From Trogon surrucura (taxonomy: Eukaryota; Chordata; Aves; Trogoniformes; Trogonidae), in the NCBI GenBank assembly GCA_020746105.1, contig CM036629.1, positions 7,501 to 71,500 on the forward strand: a stretch of DNA of 64,000 nucleotides. Reading direction: 5' to 3'. The position numbers and the translations under genes are program-made. Below the pieces are notes generated by a model. That model saw nothing but the letters and a program-made list of their open reading frames with translations, was not told the DNA's origin and did not search any database. Below, piece by piece: positions 49,780 through 61,500 of this stretch; the first letter of the stretch is position 1, and each line of letters starts with the position of its first letter.

Positions 49780-50430
49780 CGAGGCTGCGGGTGCGGGGCC
49801 GCGGCTCCCCCGCCCCGGTGTTACCGCTACCTCAGCGGGGCTCGCGCGAACGCCTCAAAAACATCCCCTGAAGCGCAGCGCAAGCGATCACAAACACCGA
49901 AAAAAGAAAAGATCTGCCATCGCCCAGCCCGCCGCCCGGAACGACGAGCCCTGCGGGACAACCCCCCGCCCGCGCCCCCTCCCCTTGCCGGCCTGCCCGT
50001 ACCTTCCTGCCGGCGCCGGCCGCCGACCCGCGCCGCCCGCAGAGACAATGAGCCGCTTTCAGACGTGGCCGAGCCGCCGGGGCAGCGGGAGGAGCCCGAG
50101 CAGCCGATCCGCCCCGCTGCTCGGAGCATCCCCGGGCGAAGGCGCAAGCCCGCCCGCCCCGCCCAGCAGCCGGCCGCTGGAACGCGAGCGGGCCGGCGGG
50201 ACCACCGAGTGCGGCGCCCGCCGCCCGGAGACGGCGGAGAGCTTCCTGCGAACGGCCGCCCGCGGCTCTGCTCCGCGGACGGCGGCCGCCCGGCCCGCAG
50301 CGGCCCTCCAGCGCCTCGGGCCCGCCCGCCCGCCGCTGCCTCCCCGGGCCCGCTCCGAGCCCCCGGCCCGGCCGCGCGACAGGGACACGGCCCGACCCGC
50401 CGGCAGGCTGCTTGGCTAGTTCAGAAGTAA
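49780..50430. promoter_or_regulatory. CpG island, probable CHST promoter with divergent transcription
   Basis: Dense CpG and high GC in otherwise AT-rich DNA. A minus-strand donor GGAAG|GTACGG ends a candidate first exon at 50,003 pointing to the CHST gene. A plus-strand donor CAGAA|GTAAGG ends a candidate exon at 50,426 pointing the other way. Open frames inside it are those expected of GC-rich DNA and are not called as genes. Confidence 0.6.
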
Positions 50431-50719
50431 GGTGGCTTTTTTCCTCCTAGCGTCACCCTTTAAAAGAATCTCCTGAAGCGTGACTCTTACACGCCCCCAC
50501 ACCCACCTGCACTTACGCACAGGGCTTTTAACCAGCTATTTAGTTTTCCTCTTACTCCGCTGCTTCCAGAAATAAGAGTAATCCAAACGTACCCGTGTCC
50601 CTCCTTAATGAACAGCATTTAGATTGCTCTCTGACATATGTATACCCGGAAGATCTGTGTAGTAGCACTACAGTGGGCTGCAGTGGTATTTTTAATTAAC
50701 TTTTTTTTCTGTTGCTTAG

Positions 50720-50788
50720 CAAGCAAGCTTCTAAGAAAGGCTCCTCCTTCGTAAAGCTCCTTCGATGCCAGTTGCAGTAGATTCTCAG
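50720..50788 (+). ncRNA. Candidate exon of a divergent noncoding transcript
   Basis: A 69-nt plus-strand segment between an acceptor (TTTTCTGTTGCTTAG) and a consensus donor (TTCTCAG|GTATG). It could be exon 2 after the donor at 50,426 in the CpG island. No long open frame. Inference from splice sites only. Confidence 0.3.
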
Positions 50789-50789
50789 G

Positions 50790-53330
50790 TATGTTTTTGC
50801 CTTGTACTTCAGTTTGTTACTGCAGCCATAAATCTTTCCTGCCTTTTTTCTAATACTTGGTTACTTATCAAGCCAAATGCCTCTCCAAGCTTGAAAAAGG
50901 AGTCAGAACTACGAACTGAGAATTAGAGTCAGTATAAAAGTAACCCAGGAAGTTACCACAGCAGAGCTATCACAAGCAGTTTTTCTTCCCAGCTGTGGTC
51001 ACATCTGCTCCTTGTACACTGCATTCGCTCATTGGTCCCAGTTGTGAAATGTGCCTCTTTCAAAGGAAATGGAGGGATTGCTTCAGGTCATACTAAACAG
51101 TTACATACCACCTGCAAGCAATTAACTTTTTTATTTCCTCTTTTTATCTTCAACCATTCTCTTAAATGTCTGTAGAGGATTTTTACCAGTTTTCTCCTTC
51201 TAGAGGAAAATAGAACACAAGGATGATTTTTCTCTACTTCCCGAACCACACCTATTCACCATTTCTTATCTCACATGCATTCACTGAACTGTCGCTCTGA
51301 GCAGCATCATTTGTTATAATGTGAAAGGCTACAACAGGAGAGAAAAGTGAGACAGAGATAATGGAGTCTCTAAGTGTTACTGTTTTCTGACATTATCCTC
51401 TTTCATGTTCTAGGTGCTACTTTAAACAGGCTTCTGTTCCGCTTGGAGGACTATTACACATTCCATTTTTATGGCAGTACCACACCTCAAACCCTCAAAG
51501 TGGGGTTGTGTGGTCTCTCCAGAGATTTCTAGGCCTTGGTTATGCCCACCCTAATGCCTGCATGCCTAGTGCTTGTGCAGGGAACTGACCCGTCTGAAAA
51601 CGAGTATATCTGGTAAAGATTATCTTCACCAATAATGAACTCAAATTATCTCATGCAGTCACGCAAGCACTATGACCACTGCAAGGCAGAAGAGCTGGGG
51701 CTACAGCAGACCAGATGTACATCAGCTTGAGATATCAGGGAAGCAGGTTCACAGGCCCCTTCGTTCATCCGGTGTAGTGGCTAGAAACACTAAAGAGCAG
51801 GGGACAGTTGCTTTGTCTCTGTGCACTCTGACACACAGCCAAATATGATCAGTAGTCCCAGGCTGCCAGGTACAAACTTCAAAGAGCAAACTGGAGATTT
51901 CAAACCAAAATACATATATATATGTGTATGTCCAGCGAAGGTTCCCTGCAACGATTTACAATTCACTTGTAAGTACGTAACTTTCACAACCATAAAAATG
52001 TATTGAATAACCAAGATATGGTTCCCTCCATTAATGTTTCACTTGCATTGAAGAACAGGCTGGAGTCCATCCAGCATGTACAGGTTGGGAGAAATTCAAG
52101 CTGCACAACTAAAAAGTTTAAGCTTAAACAGAAGTTCAAAAAGAAGCTGGCCATTCTGAGAAGCAGAAAAGAAAAAGGAATAGGCAGGCCTCCAATCTGC
52201 CAGGATGCTGAATTCTAAAGGACAATGGCTAAAAGATGGGGCACTGCTGTGCAAATTGCTCCTTCACATTTCACAGCTGCACCACTTCTCAAGAATTCAA
52301 GAGAACACAAGACACTCAGGGTTCTGTTAACTAGCATCTAGAATTGGTTTAGACTTTTTCCTGCCATAGCACTGCCTTGCTAGAATTAAATCTTAACTAC
52401 AAAGCATAGATGAAATTGTGTTGCTTTCCCTTTTAAGCTTGTCTGGCATAAAAAGTAAGCCCATAAATAGAAAATAAAACCAGGTAATCTTCCCTATCAC
52501 CACCACCACCATCAAGAATGAGGAACATAGTCACTCAGTGCTCACTAGGTGATTACAATTGATTTAATCTAAGTTACCATTTAACTTCTGAAAGTAATTA
52601 TTCACTTGCTTTGGAACCCTGAGGCTTCTCTGGTAGGTTTTTTGTTAGTCTGTTGGGGATTTTTAATAAATATCCGGCTTCTCTGTTTTACTAATCCCAA
52701 TTCCCAATTAATGGTCTAGTGCTACAGTAATAATGCCAATAGCAGATGACTGTGCAAGACACTACCACCCACAACCCATTTTTTCATGTCAACCTTGAAT
52801 TTATCCGTCATCCAATTTAATAACTAAATCAGTGAGTTGGTACAGCCACACTCACAGAAGTATGGCTATGACCTTAACTCATCCATTCTTTTTTTTTCTT
52901 ATATTCCTTATACTTTTTTTTCTTCCATAGTGCACATAAACACATGTACAAATAGCTCCTGACAGAACTCTAAGTCAGCAGTGAATTCATTTACAAGATA
53001 GTAAAATCATTTTATGTTGTTACTGTTAGGACATTATTTTGAGTCCTCAATGTTTAGCAAAATTAAGATCATGCAAAAGATCATTGCTTTCTGTTGGTTT
53101 TTGAAGCGTGTTCTGGTTGCAAAAAAAATAACTAGGTTCTTCTTTAACTGTCAAAATTACTAAAATTTTCAGTCCCAAAGCAGTGTTCCCCGAAGAACAG
53201 ATGAACGAACACGTGTTTCAAAAAGGAACATTTTTGGAACATACTTACAAACTTTTGATCTTCCTCAGTAAAAAATGTCTAAAGAATAAAAGCTATTTTT
53301 TAACTGCATTTCTTTAAAGCATTCTCAGGC
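50790..53330. other. Intergenic and TMEM231 3' flank, no gene recognised
   Basis: AT-rich unique sequence containing the TMEM231 3' untranslated region at its right end. I cannot place the poly(A) site with confidence. Confidence 0.5.
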
Positions 53331-53336
53331 ATCTCC

Positions 53337-56300
53337 TCAGGACTGGTGGTGTTTGTAGGACAGTACAGGAGACGCTGGCAGAAGTGGTGATATTGGAATT
53401 GTAGTCAGCACCTGATTCTGGAACACAAACATTTTAATCCTACCAAACACCCAAAGAAAGATAAGGAGAATGCTGACATACTGGATCCAGGCAAACTTAA
53501 TCATTTCCCAAAATCCTGGCTGATATTTAAAGAAAGTCAAGGAGTGTTCATGAAGAAGTTTCTGATACCTACCTACCCTGTGATAACTAAACAAAGGAAC
53601 TCAGAAGTGGAAAGGCACAAAATTTGCTAGACATCAGTTTGTGTGGCAAATGCAAAGCCTTTGAGGTGTGGAAGCTCCTAAAAACCTTCTACCACAGTAT
53701 GTAGCAGAAGCTGCAGAGAAGTCTGTCCTACAAGACCTTTAAACCAATTCTGTGGAAAGTGCCTATTTTGTCTCTGGATCACCAGAAAGTGGTTATCGGT
53801 AAACAAACCTTGTAAAAAATGTGCTCCATACAGATTCCTTTAAACACAGGCTTGTTCTTTTCTGAGAAAATGAGTGAAGAATGTAACAAACAGAGAATTA
53901 TTTTGTGGAGAAAAAAAAAAAAGTCAGGTTTGTCTGCACACATAACAGATTTGCCACATCCACTGCGGGGGTTATTATTTGGTGAGCTTACCTTGCATAC
54001 AGATTTCTAATAATTTGCTTTAGTTCACAGAATACAGTATCGTGCTTTCCTAGTGGAATCCATGACAGATTGGAAGAGCACAAGACTTACTAAGGATATT
54101 CACTGTGAATGGCTGAGAAACTGCCTTAAAGGCCACTTTAGTAAGGCTGAAAAGCAGTACAGCTTCCCGGTTGAGAAACACAAAAGGTAGTTACGAAGGA
54201 GAACCATCTAGAGGAGCAGGCAAATAGGCATGAAGTTAACTCCAGAACTATAGTGTTTGGTTAGTTCTCAGAGGAAAAGCTTAGCAACAAGTCTAGAAGA
54301 AAACAGTTTTCATTTGGCCTGTATGTGAAGGCCGAAATAATGCAACTCAGTTATGTCACAGTTACGCAGTTTTCAAAGGATATAAGATAACTTCCACTGG
54401 GTAATGAATAGTGGCGTTAATGATAAACGGTGTATCTGTTGCTCTTCCAGTCACCCAAACAGGGTTGGGATCTGAAAAGACTGTTGTCACTAAAATGGAG
54501 AAAGGAAACACCCAAGTTAAGGGATGTTAAGTTTCAGTCTTAATACAGACTCAAATTCTCACAGAAGAGCTGCTAATTACTGCTGTCCTGCAGTTTGCAG
54601 CTATGCATTCGGGCTTACCATTCCGCTCTGAATATGCTGCAATGATGTTTGTTAGATCATAGTCACTCGCAAAAGGACTCGTGCCATTGACCACAGACAC
54701 CTGTTACAATAAGGAGATCCTTGCGTTATTTGTCCACTCTTCAAGGAAGATTCTACCGAGTTTCTTACACAAAGTAACCACCCTCTCAAAGGAATGCACA
54801 TAAATATCAGACTGAACATCCCGGCAGAATAATCTCTTCCAACTTTCAACCTAACAAGGAAACACCAGCCCCAAAGTTCTAGGGTCCACTTTGTGCAGGA
54901 GTACAAATAAATACAATGTCACCTATGGAACTAGGACGATAAAGAGAGGAAGAATTGATGGGGTGGGGGGAAAAAAAAAAAAAATATTACTCACATTGTA
55001 TCTGGTATCCAGTCCACAGTGGTTAAGTAACTGTCTCTGGTTCAATTTCAGGTCTCCGTTCATATGGAGCTGAGATCCTGGCACAGGAGAAAAAAACTGA
55101 AGAAAAGCCATGCTCTGCATCACAAGTGTTGACATTCTCTGAAATGGTGAACACAAGAATAGAGAATTTAGCTGGGAGATGAGGGGACAGGACAAACGAA
55201 GGCAACACACTTTTCCACCTTGTTCTATCTATCTGTAGATTCTCAGCATGGCTTTGATTTTTTTTCTGACTCTAAAGTTTCAGATTGTCACATTAGTCTA
55301 AATGAGGGAAAACCAAATAAGAAATATCAATTACTTTTTTAAGTGAACTACCTTAGTTGTTAGTTACCTAACTTTATAAACTAATCGAAGTAGCACAGGA
55401 AATTCAGTGAATTCCAACAGTTTGTGCCTAATGACAGAAAGATTTGACTTGTCATAACACGCAAAAAGCAGCAAGATGGCAAAACACATTAATTGGAGAC
55501 TCTTTAAAATACTCGGCAAAGTCAGCTAAGGACTCCTGCTCTGCAATAAGGTCCAAACAAGGAAGTTCCTTAGCCCTTACCAACCACTCAATCTGAATGA
55601 AATTTTTCACATTTACAGTAAAACAAAGGTGTAGTGGATAGCAGAACTCTCTGTGATACTAATCACCAACCTAATACTTCAGCACAAATGTAGGACTGTC
55701 AGGCCTTTTTCTGGGTCTCACAGGACTAACAATGTTTTCTCCACCACACAGCTATGCTTCCTAAGCTTGCCCATCTGCAATCAGCAAGTCTCTTGGATAA
55801 GCCAAGCCTAATTTCCCTAGTAAAACGACTTCTTATCTCTGTGGCTGCATCCAACACAGCTCTATACTACTGCTCATTTCAGATGCCTGCACAGATTCAC
55901 AGTGAGTTTTACTCACTGCTTTGGGTATTAATTTCATTGTCACAATAGCAGCAGAATTTTAGTTTCCTGTCTCGCTGTTACAAGATACAAAAGATCCTGG
56001 CAGATGACTATCATTGCTTCAAAAGCTGCGAAGTAAGCAAAACCTCTGGAGTTTTAGGCTGCTGCAACAAGCCTGCTCCTCCACCTCAGAAAACTGATTA
56101 TGTCAAGGCACAGCAATATCTAAGAATGCACCATTCTGCAAGACTCTCAGTTATTACCTGATGCCCAGTCCACCAATGCTGTGCATCTCTGTCCTCTATC
56201 CGGCACTACAGCCCAAGAGAACACACAGCTTCAACATCGACCAAAAAAAAATGTAACAAAATGTATCAAATACATAGCAGAGCTAGACTAGGAATGACAA

Positions 56301-58183
56301 AGCAGAGGAGGAAAAAAGTAAATATTTGTTAGGAAAATAAATCTTTTAGAAAGGAGTTTCAAATGTGGAAAGGTTCTTTCATCCTTTGCATAACTATTGC
56401 TGGTATGTTACACTGGGTCGGTACGTCACAACAAATAAAACTAAAAACGCTCACATAAAGCCGGTAGGAAAAGAGTAGCATCAGCTGAACACCAACTACA
56501 TGCTCCGTAGGTTGTAGTGGAAGTTCCAATTTAAAATACAACTGATCCATCTTGCCATCCTGATTTTTGTCGTCTTCTCTGGTCTAAAAGAATCAGTAAA
56601 ATATTTTTTTTAAAGACAGAAAACTTCTGATAGAGAGAAAAACACAAAAATAAACTCCAGGGGATCTCCACAACTGCAGCATGCACATACTAAGGAAGCA
56701 AATAAACTGCATAGTTAAGAAAGCAACAAAAAGCTGATCGACAGACACGGGACTAGCGACAAGCAAGAAGCCTGCAATTCTGTCTGTTATACAATGTCTC
56801 ACAGGGAGGGAAAGCTTAGGTCTCTTCTGCACTATGCCATCTCTCCTGCACACTACAAAACCATGTCTTAGTGCTGGATCTCCTGTCACATCCTGCGCAA
56901 ATGTGTGACTGATGGTCAGGCCTTTGTCTCTTGCCATTGCAGCCTGCCTCTTAATGGCCCATGTATGCGAATTCCCGGTTGTGAGCCAAGGCTTGCTACA
57001 CCACTGTGCCACAAATACACAGTCCTTCAGCTATTTTCAACTATAATAAACCAAACACTGAAAAATAACTGCCAGTGTTGTATCCCAGAAGCAACAATGG
57101 CTACAGGGTGGAAGGTGTATGCTTTAGAAAGCACACACCTGCCTTTGAAACCAGAGATTACCTACCAGCCCCTGCAAACTTCACTGAATAGAATCATTGA
57201 ATCATCAAGGTTGGGAAATACCTCTAAGATCACCTAGTCCGATCATCAATCCAACACTACCATGACCGCTAAACTATATCCGGACATGCCACATCTACAC
57301 ATTTTTTTGAACACCTCCAGGGATGGCGACTCCACCACTGCCCTGGGCAGCCTGTGCCAGTGCCTCACCGCTCTTTCAGATCATGGTAAGCCACATGGCA
57401 CGTGGGCAGCTCATTCGAGGGAAGTAAACTGATGCGTTCATGCAGAACACCAGTGACGCTTAGTGACATGGTTTAGCGGGGGACTCGGGAGTGCTAGGTT
57501 AATGGCTCAAACACCCTCGATGATCTTAAAGGGTCTTTTCCAACCTAAACGGTTCTATGTTTCTATAACGCTGAGAAGGAGTAAAACTGAATTGGTTAAA
57601 AATCACTTCTGCCAAACGGATTTTGTGAGGCACGAGGTTATGCACGAAGCTGCTGCTACCTGAAGGCTGCAGGGCACGACAGGCCGCCCGCTCGCAGGAG
57701 CCACTGACACTGCCGCCCCGGGCCCCGCTATACTCCCCCGGTGCCGCTCTCCAGCCCCACTCCCCGCCGCCGGGCCCGCCCCGGGCAGGCCTACCCACAG
57801 CAGCGGGACTCGCAGCCGCTCCTCCTGGAGCCTGTTGAACGCCGGGAACGTGCTCCACGCCAAGAAGCTGCCCAGGCCGGGCCCGGTGGTGGCCACTAAA
57901 AGCACCTCGTACCGGAACCGCACGGTGGGCTGCTCCAGGTACGCGCTCTGTTTCAGCCAGAAACCTGGGGGCAAAGACAGCGCGAGGCCTCAGCACCGGG
58001 CCGGGCCGGGCCGTCGCCGCGCGGAGTCGAGCGCCGCTCACCATGGCTCCCGTAGGCCACGAGCAGAGGCGGCACGTAGGTGAGCGCCGTGATGAGCAGC
58101 AGCGCCAGCGCCGCGGCGGAGCACAGCCCGGCCCGGTAGCGCGTGAGCAGCGCGGGGTGCGAGAACAGCTCCACGCTCGCCAT
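53337..58183 (-). CDS. TMEM231: TMEM231, ciliary transition-zone membrane protein
   Basis: Seven coding exons, minus strand: 58,183-58,042; 57,964-57,795; 56,583-56,455; 55,138-54,995; 54,700-54,619; 54,489-54,384; 53,526-53,337. They join to 320 residues (human is about 316). TMEM231 belongs to the MKS/B9 complex at the ciliary transition zone, which limits membrane-protein entry to cilia; human mutations cause Joubert and Meckel syndromes. Membrane segments lie near residues 22-42 and in the last 60 residues ([17 protein letters not shown]). The ectodomain keeps [10 protein letters not shown] and [12 protein letters not shown]. Exons 1-6 use GT-AG borders, except that intron 6 appears to start ATATCCTTT and needs a U12-type reading to keep the conserved YQPGFWE. 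Its start codon is 366 bp from that of GABARAPL2 on the other strand. Confidence 0.93.
55140..56454 (-). other. TMEM231 intron 3
   Basis: About 1.3 kb of unique AT-rich intron; no repeat or embedded gene seen. Confidence 0.8.
57186..57390 (-). mobile_element. CR1 LINE fragment in TMEM231 intron 2
   Basis: Reverse CR1 tail (ATAGAATCATTGAATCATC) followed by TCCAGGGATGGCGACTCCAC and CCTGGGCAGCCTGTGCCAG. Confidence 0.88.
57455..57575 (+). mobile_element. CR1 LINE 3' end in the opposite orientation
   Basis: A forward CR1 3' end: GATGATCTTAAAGGGTCTTT, TCCAACCTAAACGGTTCTATG, then TTTCTATAAC. It lies next to the minus-strand copy at 57,186, giving a tail-to-tail arrangement. Confidence 0.8.
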
Positions 58184-58549
58184 GGCCGGCGCGCGCGCTC
58201 ACCGCGGCACCGGCGGAGCGCCGGGCTCCCGGCGAGCCGCGGCAGCCCACTGGCGCGGGGAGAGCGCCCGGGAACGGCGGCGGCGGCGGCGGGAGAGCCC
58301 CGGGACCGGCTCGCACTGTTCGGACGCCAGGACGCCCGCCCGTCCGGACGCCGCAGCCCCGCCCTGTCGGAAGCGCCGTGGCGCGGGAGGTTGCTAGGGG
58401 ACGGCGAGCCGGAAGTCCCGCCTGCCGAGCCGCGGCCGTTGTTGTGACAGGGACCGTGATAGAGACAGGCCCGGCCGCCCGCCGCCAGCCCCCGCCCGCC
58501 CGCACACGGGCCTCGCCGCCACTGGCCCCGCTCCCCGCCGGCCCGCACC
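58184..58549. promoter_or_regulatory. Bidirectional CpG-island promoter, TMEM231/GABARAPL2
   Basis: 366 bp of CpG-dense sequence between two divergent start codons; the island spreads from about 57,670 to 58,850. No TATA box. Such head-to-head housekeeping promoters are usual at CpG islands. It is the only space available for both promoters. Confidence 0.8.
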
Positions 58550-61500
58550 ATGAAGTGGATGTTCAAGGAGGACCACGCGCTGGGTAAGGGTGGGCCCGGC
58601 CCGGGCCGGGCGCTGCCCGCGGCGGCCTCGCCGCCCTCCGTCGCCTGAGTCGTCATCTGCCCCGGGGCCTGCCGGCGCCGTGTGCCCCGGCGGGCGCCCC
58701 GAGCCGGTCGTCTCGTCTCTGGGCGGACAGCCGCCTGCGGCCCTCGCCGAAATATGGCGCCGTGCCCGCGGGCGGGCCCCGGGACGGCTGGAGGCCCTCT
58801 CGGGGGGCGGGGGGCAAGACGGTCGCGATCTCCGCCGGCTCCCGCACCTCTCTGACGCTGATGGTACTGCTGCTGTGCAGTGACTAATTACGAGTTTTGT
58901 TCACAGAGCACAGATGCGTCGAGTCGGCAAAAATCCGAGCCAAATACCCTGACCGTGTCCCGGTGAGTAACCAAACCAGGTTCATCAGAGTATGTGGAGG
59001 CAAAGGTGGACAAGGACTTTCCACCCTGCAGTCTCTTCTTCAGTTGTATCCTACTAAGGAAATTCATCTTCATCCTGTCCTTAGATGTTTTAACGAGGCC
59101 CCAAACATATCTAACTAATCCAACATTTACTTCTCTTCCCCAGGGCATGCTGTCAAGTAAGCAAGAGCGCCTGACTTTCTGTACAATATTCAGGCATTGC
59201 TTGTAGTTTATCAATGTCTGGGCTGCTTCTATTGACAATTATATCCCAGCAAATACCTTCAGTGTCTTGAAGATTCATTCTGTGCCTGATCCCAAGAAAG
59301 ACCATTAATTCTTTAAACCTTGACAGTCTTCCGTCCTGGATGTATGAGGAAGGTGATTTTTTTATCCCGTGTATTCCTCGCCTATAACCAGTCTCACCAC
59401 AGAGAATCTTCCCATGCAAACCCTGTTGTTTGAGGAGCCAGTGCAAGTGGTGACCCTTCCCTTCTACATTAATACCCACCTGGCTGCGAAATAGTAACTG
59501 ACCTCTCTTTTTCACTCTGCAATCCCTTTTATCATGTTTCAGTCAGTGAAATGACCATACTATGCGTCTTTATGTAACAGCTAGCAACATGTCCACATTC
59601 TCAGCTTAGCTGCTTGTGAGTAAACTTTCCCTCCCACTGCATGCCAGTTAGTGCCACTTCTGTCTGACCTCTTGGTAAATAACTTATCCATTAGACAGCA
59701 CAGTCCAGAGAAGAACCTGAGTTGCACCAGTCACAACATTTTCTCCAGCTGCAATCTGGCAAGCTGATCCGATCCTTGCCATTCTCTGTTTATCTAACTA
59801 CCCCCTCATACGTAGACTGTAACATGTTGGTGACCATACATTTCCACAGATGTCCATTTGTCACCTTCAAGAACATCTTTCGTAATCATAGGGGGAAAAG
59901 AGACATTGAAACTCATGGTGTGAGTCAGAATTACATGGTGCTGTGTCAAGGAATGGACAGCAAAGTGTGAACGGATGCAGGGATTAAGTCTCAAATTGTG
60001 GTGTGATGCTTTGTCTTGGCCTATGCACATTTTCTGCTTGATTCAGATTGAGCCAAGTACATTTCACAGAATAATTGGTATCAAATATATTTTTTTGGCA
60101 TTTTAAAAGTCAAAAGTTTTTCAGACTTAATGTATGTTTCCTACTTTCCAGGTTATAGCCTACATCCAGAATGACATAGGTCAAAGTGACTTCAGTTCTC
60201 AGCTGCTGTATCTGTCTACCTGGATTTAGAGATGTTTCAGTGGTTCAAACTTATTAAAATAATCTATGAACAGCCCACCTCTGTCCTACAGACAGGAATA
60301 AAATGGGAGGTGAAAGAAATTCATGCTTGCTAAGGACTGCCATTTTAAATTTGCCTGGGGACTCAAGTGGTCAAAGGGTAAAAGTATCTATGTAAGTTTT
60401 ACTAGAAGCAGTTCACCAGCAGCCTTGACCTGCCAGTTGTGACAGCTTCTGCAGTATGAAACTAAAATGCCTAGTGTGTTATTGTAATCTTTCACACCAA
60501 AAAAAAAAAGTATCAGCCTGGTTCCATTTTCTTTGCACCCTCCCTTCCGGTATCTGTACTCATTGACAAGGTGCCCCTCAGCCTTCTCTTCCCTAGGTCG
60601 AACTGTCCCAACTCTCCCAGCCTCTCCTCACAGTGAGATGCTCCAAACCCTTAAACATCTTTGAGGCCCTTTGTTGGAGTCTTTCCAGTATGTCCGGGCC
60701 TCTCTGGTACTTGGGAGCCCAGAGCAAGATACGGCACTCCAGATGTGGCCTCACCCACGCAGGGGAAGGATCATCGCCCTGGACCTGCTGGTAACACTTC
60801 TCCTAATGCAGCCTAGGATACCGTTAGCAGCCTTTGCTGCCAGGGCACACAGCTTGGGGTCCATACTGCAGTAATGTCATATCATCGGTGTACAGAAAGT
60901 TAAAAGATCCATATACTTTCCTGTGACCAGTTTCTTTTAGGCATATTGCTTGTTTTTACCCCATGACTTTGAGCAGCTTTGAGCATAGGAAGTTTTGAGC
61001 CATTGTGTATATGAATGTAGGTTTTGGTGAGGTTGTATAATAGGGTTTTACAGTCCTACCTGTAGCATTTGGCTGCAGTGAGGAAACCTTTCAGTTCCTC
61101 CCATCTGCTCACTGTTGTAGGCCTGTACCAGCAAGCAATTTACTGAAGCTATCTGTTCATACCCATTCTGAAAAGCCTGACCTTCACAGTTGTGCTTTGT
61201 ATGCTTTGTAGGTCATAGTGGAGAAGGTCTCAGGATCTCAGATTGTTGATATTGACAAGAGGAAGTACTTAGTTCCATCTGACATCACCGTGGCCCAGTT
61301 CATGTGGATCATCAGGAAGAGGATTCAGCTGCCATCTGAGAAAGCAATATTCCTCTTTGTAGACAAGACTGTCCCACAATCCAGGTGAGAGCCTATTCAC
61401 TTGGTATTCAGAACCCTTTCAGCAAACGTGCGTATCAGGACAGTAACTCCCCTTTTTGAGGCTTATTTTGTGATTTTGTGAGATGTTTGGTAACCTCTTA

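Noticed and set aside
50065..50430. Open frames on both strands in the CpG island
   Set aside because: Typical of GC-rich DNA, low complexity, no recognisable domain.
58038..58505. Long minus-strand frames over the TMEM231/GABARAPL2 promoter
   Set aside because: Shadow frames of a CpG island; the true first exon of TMEM231 is in another frame.
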